This document shows positions 18,596 to 25,979 of a DNA stretch of 32,792 nt, one piece after another; position 1 is the stretch's first letter; each line of letters begins with the position of its first letter. The translations under genes were made by a program, and so were the position numbers. The notes below the pieces were generated by a model, which saw only the letters and a program-made list of their open reading frames with translations, made no database searches and was not told where the DNA came from. Source of the DNA: Candidatus Marinamargulisbacteria bacterium SCGC AG-410-N11 (GTDB taxonomy: Bacteria > Margulisbacteria > Marinamargulisbacteria > GCA-2716485 > AG-410-N11); contig QFBS01000017.1 of the NCBI GenBank assembly GCA_003265895.1, positions 1-32,792 of the forward strand, read 5' to 3'.

Positions 18596-20137
18596 TTAAA
18601 ATATATTTAAATTAGGATATTTTGAAAGAAATGAAATTAGATCTTGATTTTTGAAACTAGAATTTTGTTTTTTAGTAAAATAACATGGCGTAACAAGCGA
18701 AAATTCAGGGAAGTATTTATCTAATTTAGGGGTAATATTATTAACATTGAAGCCTTTTTTCCATTCCAATGGATCATCCGTATATAAATTAGAGTTATTT
18801 TTAGTTATATTTTTCACATAAATTGCATGAGGAGAACCAATCGTTCTCTCTAAAATTAAAATACATTTTACATTTTTTTTAAAATTTAGGTGTAGATTAG
18901 AAATATCTTGGGTAGACCCTAAAGTAAAGTTTAATGCAAGTAAACGGAAAAACTGTGACGGATACAAATCTTTTGCCAGAAAAATATGATTTAAAGCTAA
19001 TACACGTTGATGAAATAACTGGAGTTGAGGATATGTAATGGATGTTTTTATATTAAAATCTAGTAACAACTTTTTAAAAGAAAATCCTAAGCACTGATCT
19101 TTTTGTAAATTTAAATCAATTTTTTTTGATATTTTTGAATAGGATAAAATATTAGGTATATTAACAGCTGGGGTATGATAAAGTTTATTGAAAATACTTT
19201 GGCTACTTTTTGTTAGAGTACAATATTTAAATAGACTAGACGGGGATAAAATAATTAATCTATGATCATTGCTACCATCAAAGCATGCTTGTTTAATATT
19301 TTGAAAACAATCTATTTTGGATTGGATTTTATTAGATTTTAAACATAAAATTAGAAGTAAGTTTTGATTACCTATTAATGCTTTAGAGTTATCTGTATTA
19401 AAGTTTATAATCGAAAAACCTTCTGTAGATGAACAGTATCTATTAATATCAAAAAAATCAATAGATTTATTATTTAGAAAATTTGAAAAAATACCAAAAT
19501 AACCATTTTTAAGACTAACAAAAATAGATTGATCATTATTTACAAAACGTGAATGCGTTATGTCGGAGTATTTCCAATTTACGGTACGAACTTGCCATTT
19601 GCCCATATTATTAAATCTTAAACGGATTTTAGAAATCTTTTTTACTGTTTTAAAAAAAGAAAACATATAGGAGCCAGTTGAGTCTAAACAAGGAGTTTCA
19701 CCTCGATGACGGGGAATACGATTAATTTCGTACCACTCTTGAAGATTAGAATCAAAGGATTCATTTTTAAATAGAAATATCTTATCTAAAGTAAGTCCTA
19801 ATAGTATAGTACCATTAGGGTTAAAGAAAGATTGTGTAAATCTATTTTTTTCATAAAAGTGAATATCTATATCATTAAATTTAGTACAATTGTTTAAAAA
19901 TTTACTAGATTGAATAAAGTTGATCTCATCTGAGTCAATACCAATAATTGATAATTGATTATTAAAACTATTAATTTGGGGATTTTGAAAAGAAAAAATT
20001 TTATTTAAAAAGTGATTAGTTTTATATTTATTACCATTAGCTATTCCTGTAACGGAGCCAAAGGTTGTGTTTTCAATATCATTTGTAGGCGATTGTAGTA
20101 ACGTGGCTCTAGTGTGAACAGCTGTAAGTTTTTTCAT
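18596..20137 (-). CDS. Unrecognised 513-aa protein; possible beta-propeller plus papain-like cysteine protease domain
   Basis: No family is certain. Residues ~50-320 show repeating short hydrophobic strands separated by turns (e.g. ILLGLTLDKIFLFK, SIFVSLKNGYFGIF, KALIGNQNLLLIL), suggestive of WD/propeller-like blades. Residues ~340-485 hold a possible Clan CA protease triad: C349 in QCLGFSFKKLL, H437 in GSPHAIYV, and D454/D455 in LYTDDP. The spacing Cys+88 to His and His+17/18 to Asp-(Asp)-Pro, with small residues after Cys and hydrophobic beta strands around His, resembles YopT/C58-like and related papain folds. There is no N-terminal signal peptide. A GGAGGG SD lies about 13 bases before the ATG, preceded by a TTGATT-17-TATATT promoter candidate. 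It adjoins a cluster of small genes. The protease reading is inference. Confidence 0.6.
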   Translation of the reverse strand: MKKLTAVHTRATLLQSPTNDIENTTFGSVTGIANGNKYKTNHFLNKIFSFQNPQINSFNNQLSIIGIDSDEINFIQSSKFLNNCTKFNDIDIHFYEKNRFTQSFFNPNGTILLGLTLDKIFLFKNESFDSNLQEWYEINRIPRHRGETPCLDSTGSYMFSFFKTVKKISKIRLRFNNMGKWQVRTVNWKYSDITHSRFVNNDQSIFVSLKNGYFGIFSNFLNNKSIDFFDINRYCSSTEGFSIINFNTDNSKALIGNQNLLLILCLKSNKIQSKIDCFQNIKQACFDGSNDHRLIILSPSSLFKYCTLTKSSQSIFNKLYHTPAVNIPNILSYSKISKKIDLNLQKDQCLGFSFKKLLLDFNIKTSITYPQLQLFHQRVLALNHIFLAKDLYPSQFFRLLALNFTLGSTQDISNLHLNFKKNVKCILILERTIGSPHAIYVKNITKNNSNLYTDDPLEWKKGFNVNNITPKLDKYFPEFSLVTPCYFTKKQNSSFKNQDLISFLSKYPNLNIF

Positions 20138-20168
20138 ATTTAGTTATATTCCCTCCGTTAATAAACAA

Positions 20169-20197
20169 AATATAAAAAAAAATTTAAAATAAATCAA
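20169..20197 (-). promoter_or_regulatory. Possible promoter of the 513-aa gene
   Basis: On the minus strand TTGATT, 17 bases and TATATT lie 31 bases before the ATG at 20137, with a GGAGGG ribosome site between. The spacer is mostly T. It is bordered upstream by a small inverted repeat (20199-20215). Confidence 0.42.
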
Positions 20198-20198
20198 T

Positions 20199-20215
20199 AG
20201 TTAAATTTTTTAACT
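20199..20215. repeat. Short perfect inverted repeat (AGTTAAA-TTT-TTTAACT)
   Basis: Seven-base arms with a 3-base loop lie 10 bases past the stop of the broken 70-codon gene and just upstream of the promoter candidate for the 513-aa gene. No T run follows on the minus strand, so it could be an operator or a weak terminator. Confidence 0.35.
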
Positions 20216-20225
20216 GAATAAAAAA

Positions 20226-20438
20226 TTAAGAATTATATAATTTAGTAATTTTTCGACAAGCAGATCTTAAAGATTTAGAACTTTTTCTAGGACATTGTTT
20301 TCCATTCTTTAGAGTTACTCCAGATATTCTTGATTTTGATCTAACTCTTTTAGATGTTTATTTACCTTTAATAGCACAAGGTCTTCCAAGTAAGTGGTCT
20401 CCGCTATTATTAATTTTTGTTAATGTATACTATTTCAT
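20226..20438 (-). pseudogene. Broken 70-codon gene for a small basic protein (two in-frame stops)
   Basis: ATG at 20438 is preceded by AAGGAG at good spacing and by a promoter like that of the neighbouring 68-aa gene. The frame runs 70 codons to TAA at 20226-20228 but is interrupted by TAG at codon 3 (20430-20432) and TAA at codon 27 (20358-20360). Both stops are one C-to-T change from Gln codons (CAG, CAA). The remaining product is very Lys/Arg/Ser-rich, with segments such as GRPCAIKGK, KRVRSKSRISG and CPRKSSKSLRSACRK. Its beginning (M-x-x-Y-x-L) and length match the 68-aa gene upstream, so the two may be paralogues. No internal ATG or GTG restart is useful. Readthrough is an alternative, but five other genes here use TAG and 23 use TAA as ordinary stops. 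Confidence 0.6.
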
Positions 20439-20484
20439 AGTCAAACTCCTTAATTTAATATTTTGTTTAGGTCATCTCTACATT

Positions 20485-20514
20485 ATTATCGAAAATAAAA
20501 AGAAAAAGTTGCAA
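20485..20514 (-). promoter_or_regulatory. Promoter of the broken 70-codon gene
   Basis: On the minus strand TTGCAA, an 18-base T-rich spacer and GATAAT, followed by GAGATGACC. The same arrangement, with the same spacer length and the same downstream element, precedes the 68-aa gene, which argues that it is real. Confidence 0.6.
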
Positions 20515-20613
20515 AGTAATTTAAAATTAAAAGAGAGTATTAATAGAAATTAGTTTACAAAGAATAGTGTTGTAAATAAATAGTTGTTGAAAAATAAAAA
20601 CCTTAATGTTATG

Positions 20614-20645
20614 TTAAAAAAACCTTAAGATTTTTTTGTTAAGGT
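20614..20645 (-). terminator. Rho-independent terminator downstream of the 68-aa gene
   Basis: On the minus strand ACCTTAA pairs with TTAAGGT across a 10-base A-rich loop and is followed directly by a run of Ts. It lies about 60 bases past the stop of the 68-aa gene, after the 32-bp palindrome. Confidence 0.6.
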
Positions 20646-20653
20646 CATCTCAA

Positions 20654-20685
20654 GAATTAGCTAGTATGGCCATACTAGCTAATTC
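20654..20685. repeat. 32-bp perfect palindrome
   Basis: GAATTAGCTAGTATGG followed directly by its exact reverse complement, with no loop. It lies 18 bases past the stop codon of the 68-aa gene and before a separate terminator hairpin. It can act as a strong cruciform or hairpin, as the site of a dimeric protein, or as an RNA 3'-end stabiliser. Confidence 0.85.
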
Positions 20686-20702
20686 CCAAATTAAAATAGA
20701 TG

Positions 20703-20909
20703 TTATTTTCTAGTAAGCTTGTTTAAATTTTGGATGTAACCTAATTTGTTTATTTGAGCATATTTAATAGCAGCTTTAAAAGTTAATTTTTTTAAGTCTT
20801 TTAAAATTTGCTTCGTTAATTTTTTTGAAGATCCCTGAACTGGTTTAGAGTAACCTTCTTTTTTATATACTCCTGGTGTACCTGTTGGTTTTAAAACATA
20901 AGTTGTCAT
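20703..20909 (-). CDS. Small lysine-rich hypothetical protein (68 aa)
   Basis: 68 residues, strongly basic, opening MTTYVLKPTG and containing KKLTKQILKDLKKLTFK. There are no cysteines, signal peptide or membrane helix; the middle part looks amphipathic helical. A strong SD (AAGGAG, 7-8 bases before the ATG), a promoter candidate shared with its neighbour, and a palindrome plus terminator downstream make it a self-contained transcription unit. It could bind nucleic acid or be a small secreted or effector-like peptide; neither is shown. Length and N-terminal pattern resemble the broken 70-codon gene at 20226-20438. Confidence 0.65.
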   Translation of the reverse strand: MTTYVLKPTGTPGVYKKEGYSKPVQGSSKKLTKQILKDLKKLTFKAAIKYAQINKLGYIQNLNKLTRK

Positions 20910-20959
20910 AATTTATCTCCTTAATAATTTTCTTTGAATTTTTTGGCCATCTCATAAGT

Positions 20960-20989
20960 ATTATCGAGATTTTTAAAAAAAAGTTGCAG
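20960..20989 (-). promoter_or_regulatory. Promoter of the 68-aa gene
   Basis: On the minus strand CTGCAA, an 18-base T/A-rich spacer and GATAAT, then GAGATGGCC about 8 bases on. It matches the promoter at 20485-20514 in -10 box, spacer length and downstream GAGATGRCC element. Confidence 0.6.
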
Positions 20990-21082
20990 ACAAATTTTTT
21001 AGAAGGCTAAAAATAATATTAATTAAGTATGGAAATATTAAAAGAAACTTAAATTTTAAAAGAAGAGACAAGAAACGACAAA

Positions 21083-21109
21083 AGTAACATAAACGTTATT
21101 TATGTTACT
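21083..21109 (-). terminator. Hairpin terminator downstream of the 39-aa gene
   Basis: AGTAACATAAA and TTTATGTTACT form perfect 11-base arms around a 5-base loop. On the minus strand a TTTT tract follows. It lies about 38 bases past the stop of the 39-aa gene. Confidence 0.6.
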
Positions 21110-21146
21110 AATGTAAAAAGCGTAAATTTAAAACAACTAGATCAAT

Positions 21147-21266
21147 TTAAAACTCATTAAAAAGAAACTCATCCCACATTTGATCAGGAGAAGCGTTAAT
21201 CGATGATAGTATATCTGGGTCAATATAGTATACATTATTATTTTGTAAGTTTTCTAAAGTTTCCAT
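21147..21266 (-). CDS. Small acidic hypothetical protein (39 aa)
   Basis: ATG at 21266 follows an excellent ribosome site (GGAGG, 8 bases before the ATG). The 39-residue product is acidic, opening METLENLQNNN, with IDPDILSSI and a hydrophobic/acidic end (MWDEFLFNEF). There is no cysteine or signal peptide. A strong hairpin lies just downstream. It is probably a stand-alone unit like the neighbouring 68-aa gene. I do not recognise it. Opposite charge to the basic neighbours could mean a partner or antidote relationship, but that is speculation. Confidence 0.55.
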   Translation of the reverse strand: METLENLQNNNVYYIDPDILSSINASPDQMWDEFLFNEF

Positions 21267-21371
21267 AATTTAATTCCTCCGAGTATCTTTTTTATTTTGA
21301 TAATAATTAGATACACAGATCAAAAAAAACTAAAACATCGAAAATATTTAATGTATTTATTATGGATTAAA

Positions 21372-22331
21372 TTAGTCGTCTTTATAAAGTAAACAGGCTA
21401 CATCTGAATCGTTAGTTTTAATTAAACTAGGGTTAATAGCAGAGCAGTCTGAAAAGGCTTTAGGACATCGAGGGTGGAACCTACAGCCAGAAGGTAAATT
21501 CATTGGGCTAGGGATGTCTCCTTTTAATAAAGTAGCAGCAGTATTATGATCTGGGTCAGGAACAGGGATCGATGATATAAGTGCTTGAGTATAAGGATGT
21601 TGAGGATTTTTAAAAATTTGATGTGGAGTTCCCTTTTCAACAATTCGACCTAAATACATAACTAAAATATAGTCGCATGATTGAGCAATAACGCCTAGGT
21701 CATGAGATATTAAAAAAATAGACATTTTAAATTCTTTTTTTAAATCATGAAGGAGTGATAAAATTTGTGCTTGAATTGTAACGTCAAGTGATGCTGTTGG
21801 TTCATCTGCGATAAGTAATGATGGGTTCATGGATAGAGTTAAGGCAATCATAATACGTTGACACATCCCTAATGAAAATTGGTGAGGGTAGTCATTTAGC
21901 CTTGTTTCCGCATCTGGGATATTAACTTTTTTTAGTAAGCTAACAGCTTCTTTTTCTGCCTCAAGTTTACTTACTTTATGATGTAATTGAATTGTTTCAA
22001 TCATTTGATTTCCAATTGTAAAGACGGGATTAAGCGCAGCTAAAGGGTTTTGGAAAATTAACCCAATTTCATTACCTCTAATTTTACGCATTTCCTTTTT
22101 AGAAAGAGATAGCAGATCTTGACCTTTAAAGTTAACAGAACCAGAGGTTATTTCACCATTAGGTGGTAATAGATTAAGAATTGAAGTTGACGTAACACTT
22201 TTTCCTGAGCCAGATTCTCCTACCAAACCAACCACTTGTTGTTCTTTAATTTCAAATGAAACATCATCCACAGCATGAACGGTTTTATCACCAACTCTAA
22301 AAACTGTTTTAAGATTTTTTACTTCTAACAT
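21372..22331 (-). CDS. dppD: Peptide ABC transporter ATPase (DppD/OppD-like)
   Basis: 319 residues, normal length. Walker A GESGSGKS is at 38-45, the Q-loop Q94 in FQNP, Walker B LLIADE at 172-177, and an ISHD H-loop follows. The C-terminal peptide-transporter domain carries CRFHPRC and a further Cys (FSDC). The ABC signature, normally FSGGMxQR, reads FSLGMCQR (L154 for the first Gly). It powers import through the DppB/DppC pair encoded just upstream. ATG at 22331 follows GGAGG and overlaps dppC by 7 bp. No second ATPase (DppF) follows; the next gene downstream is the unrelated 39-aa gene. Substrate (di- or oligopeptide, or nickel) is not decided. Confidence 0.92.
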   Translation of the reverse strand: MLEVKNLKTVFRVGDKTVHAVDDVSFEIKEQQVVGLVGESGSGKSVTSTSILNLLPPNGEITSGSVNFKGQDLLSLSKKEMRKIRGNEIGLIFQNPLAALNPVFTIGNQMIETIQLHHKVSKLEAEKEAVSLLKKVNIPDAETRLNDYPHQFSLGMCQRIMIALTLSMNPSLLIADEPTASLDVTIQAQILSLLHDLKKEFKMSIFLISHDLGVIAQSCDYILVMYLGRIVEKGTPHQIFKNPQHPYTQALISSIPVPDPDHNTAATLLKGDIPSPMNLPSGCRFHPRCPKAFSDCSAINPSLIKTNDSDVACLLYKDD

Positions 22332-23167
22332 ATATTTTTCCTCCCTTTTGGATCAAAAATTGATCGAATATCATCACCTATAAAGTTTAAGGCCAGAACA
22401 GTTAACGTAATAAATGTTCCAGGAATTAATGCCATCCAAGGAGCATCTCTCATAAACGCTAGACTATTTTCTAGCATATTCCCCCAAGAAGCATGAGGGG
22501 GCTGAACTCCTAAACCTAAAAAGCTTAAAACGGACTCTACTAATATAGCATTTCCCATACCTAACATTGCAGCAACAATCACGGGATTTAAAGTATGGGG
22601 CAGAATATGCTTTAAGAGAATAGTAATTGGATTAAGGCTTCTTGCTTTAAGAGCTGTAACAAAAGTACGTTCCTTAATAGATAATACTTCAGCACGAACA
22701 AGCCTACAAACACCCATCCAACTAGTAATACCAATAACAGCCATAACATTAAAAATATTAGGTTCTAAAATAATTTGAATAGTTAAAATTAAAAATAAAG
22801 TAGGAATTGCCATAAAAATATCCACGATTCGCATAAATATTTCATCGTATAAACCACCTAAATATCCTGTAATAACTCCTAGTAAAACACCAATAGTAAT
22901 TGAAATACTAACGGAAACAATCCCAACTAATAGTGAAATTCTAGCGCCATAAATACATCGTAAAAGAATATCCCTACCTAAGTCATCAGTTCCAAATAAA
23001 TGTCTTAAAGAGGGAGCTTCTGGTTCTCCTAATGACGACAAATCAATAGAGTTAGGATCAAAAGAAAATAAAACCGGTGTTAAAAATGCCAAAATAGCTA
23101 AAATAGCTAAAAATAAAATAGATATTACTGTTTTTTTACTATAATTATTTAAAAGGCGTTTTATCAT
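22325..23167 (-). CDS. dppC: Peptide ABC transporter permease (DppC-like)
   Basis: 280 residues with an N-terminal helix (~14-34), the DppC-type periplasmic entry (HLFGTDDLGRDILLRCIYGAR, whose FGTDxxGRD core is diagnostic) and about five more membrane helices. The cytoplasmic EAA coupling loop is around LKARSLNPITILLKH, and VESVLSFLGLGVQPP is near the end. The start forms TAATG with the dppB stop (1-base overlap), and the end overlaps dppD. It forms the membrane channel together with DppB. Confidence 0.93.
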   Translation of the reverse strand: MIKRLLNNYSKKTVISILFLAILAILAFLTPVLFSFDPNSIDLSSLGEPEAPSLRHLFGTDDLGRDILLRCIYGARISLLVGIVSVSISITIGVLLGVITGYLGGLYDEIFMRIVDIFMAIPTLFLILTIQIILEPNIFNVMAVIGITSWMGVCRLVRAEVLSIKERTFVTALKARSLNPITILLKHILPHTLNPVIVAAMLGMGNAILVESVLSFLGLGVQPPHASWGNMLENSLAFMRDAPWMALIPGTFITLTVLALNFIGDDIRSIFDPKGRKNIC

Positions 23168-24129
23168 TAACTTTTCCTTATTCTTGGATCAACTAAAGTA
23201 TATGCTACATCAGCTAATAAATTTCCTAAAATAATGAGAACCGATGAAAATAGAATTGCGCCCATTAAAATAGGATAGTCACGAGAAAATACCGCTTCAA
23301 CACCTACTTGTCCCATTCCTGGCCATGAGAATATAAATTCAATAATAAAAGAGCCACTAATTAAGCCAGGTAGACTAAGACCTAATATCGTAATAATTGG
23401 TAAAGCAGCATTTTTAAATGCATGTTTAAATAGAATACGTTTTTCAGATAACCCTCGAGCAGTAGCTGATTTTATATATTCTTGATTCAAAATAGAAATA
23501 ATTCCAAATCGATAATATCGTGTTAAGCTAGCAATACCGCCAACCATAATAGTTAATAAAGGCAAGAATAAATGTTTAGAAATATTTAATGCTTTTGTAA
23601 AAAGACCAGCATTTGTTAATGAGTGGTCTAAAAAACCGGACGTAGGAAACAAATTTAATTGTAACGAAAATAATAAAATAAACATAAGGCCTAACCAAAA
23701 TGTTGGAATAGCCATTCCAAAAAATGAAAAAATAGTTACAAAGTCATCAAAAAAAGAGCCTTTTTTATAACCAGAGATTAAACCTAATGGAAATGTAATA
23801 ATAAGAATTAAAAATAATGAAGATATAGAAAGAATTAAAGTGGCTGGTAATCGATCTAGCAAAATATCAAAAACAGGTTTTCCAGATTTATAAGAATACC
23901 CTAAATTTCCTTGGAAAATATTAGACAGCCAATATCCATATTGCACGATAATAGGCTTATCTAAGCCAAGGTTAGCTTTAACTTGCTGCATATCTTCTAA
24001 GCTAACATTAGGGTCTGTAAACATCATCGTAGGGTCCCCAGGAGCAACTTGCATAATAATAAATGATAATAAGGTAATTCCAATAATCATTGGAATAGCA
24101 TACAGTACACGCTTTAAAAAATAATTCAT
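23167..24129 (-). CDS. dppB: Peptide ABC transporter permease (DppB-like)
   Basis: 320 residues and six predicted membrane helices. Typical DppB marks are MQVAPGDPTMMF near the N-terminus, QYGYWLSNIFQGNLGYS, and the EAA-type loop with SATARGLSEKRILFKHAFKNA. The C-terminus contains FSWPGMGQ and DYPILMGAIL, ending LVDPRIR, also as in DppB/OppB. It begins one base after the binding-protein stop. It pairs with DppC in the inner membrane. Confidence 0.94.
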   Translation of the reverse strand: MNYFLKRVLYAIPMIIGITLLSFIIMQVAPGDPTMMFTDPNVSLEDMQQVKANLGLDKPIIVQYGYWLSNIFQGNLGYSYKSGKPVFDILLDRLPATLILSISSLFLILIITFPLGLISGYKKGSFFDDFVTIFSFFGMAIPTFWLGLMFILLFSLQLNLFPTSGFLDHSLTNAGLFTKALNISKHLFLPLLTIMVGGIASLTRYYRFGIISILNQEYIKSATARGLSEKRILFKHAFKNAALPIITILGLSLPGLISGSFIIEFIFSWPGMGQVGVEAVFSRDYPILMGAILFSSVLIILGNLLADVAYTLVDPRIRKS

Positions 24130-24130
24130 A

Positions 24131-25732
24131 TTATAAATTTTCTAAATAAATATTTTCAATTGGGTTCATTAATCCACCAGGACCAGATTTTGATAATCCT
24201 TTAACTCTTTTATTAATAGCGACAATTGATTCTGGAATATAAAGAAAAACGTAAGGGTAGTCCTCAACGATACTTTTATAAAGGTTGGTATAAATTTCTT
24301 TTCGCTTAACTTTATCAAGTTCTAATCGTCCTCTTTCAATTAATGAATCCGATTGAGAGCTTTTATATCCAATAAAATTAAACCCTTTAGGATATTGGCT
24401 AGAGTGCCAAATACTATAAGCATCAGGATCTAGTCCCAACCCCCAGCCTAATATAACAGCATCATAATCTTTAGGATCTTTTTGTTCATTGACAATCTTG
24501 ATAAAAGAACTCCACTCCAATAATTGAATAGAGACATCAATACCAATTTCCTTTAAATAATGTTGGATAATTTGAGCTGTTTTTTCTCGGTCTTTATTAC
24601 CTTTATTTGTAATGATTTTAAACTGAAACGGGACACCATCTTTTTCAAGAATTTTAGTTTTGGAATTAAGGGTGTATCCTTGATCTTTAAGTAATTTTTT
24701 AGCTAGTTTAGGATTATAATCAATCTTAATAATATCGCTATCATCAGGATATGACCAAAGTACCGGTGAAGATGGTAAATAAGATTGCTTTCCCAGCCCT
24801 TTTAATACACTATTTACAATTTGAGTGCGATCAATAGAAAGAGTAATAGCTTTTCTAATTAAGATATTATCAAATATAGGGTTTTTTATATTAAATCCCA
24901 TGTAAGTATATGAAAGGCCGTAATATCTAAATATATTCAGAGAAGAGTTATCTTTATATCGATTATAATCCTTAGCAGGGATACCCATTTGATCAATCTC
25001 ACCTTTTTCTAAAGAAACTAAGGCTGTATTAGCATCAGGAATAATCTTCATTAAAATAGTTTTAATTTTGGGTTTTTTATCATAATAAAGCGGATTTCTG
25101 ACTAGTTTTACATATTGACCAGATTCCCACTCTTTAAATTGATATGGCCCACACCCGATAGGATTTCTATTATATGTGCTTTTATTAATATCTTCTTTTT
25201 CAAATATATGTTTAGGTATAATACCCATAGTCATATGAATTAAAAAAGGTGCAAAAGGTTTTGGAAGAATAACTTGAAATGTATACGGATCTAAAACATT
25301 AAATTGAATAGGTTCCCCATCAATAACATAATTACTTCTTCGAACCGTATTAGTCGTTTTATCAAGGATTTTATCAAACGTAAACTTTACATCATGTGCA
25401 GTTAACGGCGTATTATCTTGCCACTTTACATTTTTTCGAAGATAAAAAACAAATGTCTTTTTATCATTGCTAACATCATAATGAGTAATTAAGTCGGGCT
25501 CTAACTCTAAATCTGGATTAACTTTAAATAAACCACTATAAATATATCCTTCAACACTAGATGAAGGAGAATCTGTCGATAAAATGGGATTGAGATACGT
25601 GGGTTCACCGCCAAGACGTAAATAAAGAGTATCAGTCGATTTTAATGAAGTAGATTGTGGATCAGAGCAAGATGTCAAAAATAACGAAAAAGAAATTAAA
25701 ATTAAAGTAATATAAAAAATAGTTTTTTTCAA
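24131..25732 (-). CDS. Peptide/nickel-type ABC solute-binding lipoprotein (SBP family 5)
   Basis: Delivers substrate to the DppBC permease. I choose TTG at 25732 as the start. AGGAG lies 7 bases upstream, and the protein then begins (M)KKTIFYI with a lipoprotein signal ending LTSC (lipid-modified Cys at residue 22). Starting at ATG 25777 instead would add 15 residues, has no SD, and puts a TATAAT-like box on the start codon. The mature protein has family-5 marks: LGGEPTYLNPI, VKWQDNTPLTAHDVKFTFDK (the family's best-known segment), GCGPYQF and KLLKDQGY. Length is 533 residues. It heads a four-gene operon (SBP > dppB > dppC > dppD). Confidence 0.93.
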   Translation of the reverse strand: MKKTIFYITLILISFSLFLTSCSDPQSTSLKSTDTLYLRLGGEPTYLNPILSTDSPSSSVEGYIYSGLFKVNPDLELEPDLITHYDVSNDKKTFVFYLRKNVKWQDNTPLTAHDVKFTFDKILDKTTNTVRRSNYVIDGEPIQFNVLDPYTFQVILPKPFAPFLIHMTMGIIPKHIFEKEDINKSTYNRNPIGCGPYQFKEWESGQYVKLVRNPLYYDKKPKIKTILMKIIPDANTALVSLEKGEIDQMGIPAKDYNRYKDNSSLNIFRYYGLSYTYMGFNIKNPIFDNILIRKAITLSIDRTQIVNSVLKGLGKQSYLPSSPVLWSYPDDSDIIKIDYNPKLAKKLLKDQGYTLNSKTKILEKDGVPFQFKIITNKGNKDREKTAQIIQHYLKEIGIDVSIQLLEWSSFIKIVNEQKDPKDYDAVILGWGLGLDPDAYSIWHSSQYPKGFNFIGYKSSQSDSLIERGRLELDKVKRKEIYTNLYKSIVEDYPYVFLYIPESIVAINKRVKGLSKSGPGGLMNPIENIYLENL

Positions 25733-25979
25733 AGTTAAACTCCTAAATTTATGTAGTGATACTATACTAATTGCCATTATATAATTATTTTAAACATTAA
25801 AAAAATGTAAGAATACATTTATTTTAAAATTACTAAGTTTTAAGTTTAAAAGAATCTAAAAAAATCTAAATTGTATGAATTGATTAAAAGTAAGTATGGA
25901 TTGACTACAATTCAAGGTTGTTCGTCTGTACATAATAAGTTAGAATTATATCAATAAAATAAATGCTAAAAGGTGTAAA

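Noticed and set aside
20138..21371. CRISPR, tRNA or insertion sequence in the small-gene island.
   Set aside because: No evenly spaced repeats, no cloverleaf with a CCA-type end, and no transposase or terminal inverted repeats flanking the region.
23088..23120. Short tandem repeat (aaaatagct units).
   Set aside because: It encodes a hydrophobic Leu-Ala-Ile repeat in the first helix of DppC; ordinary coding sequence.
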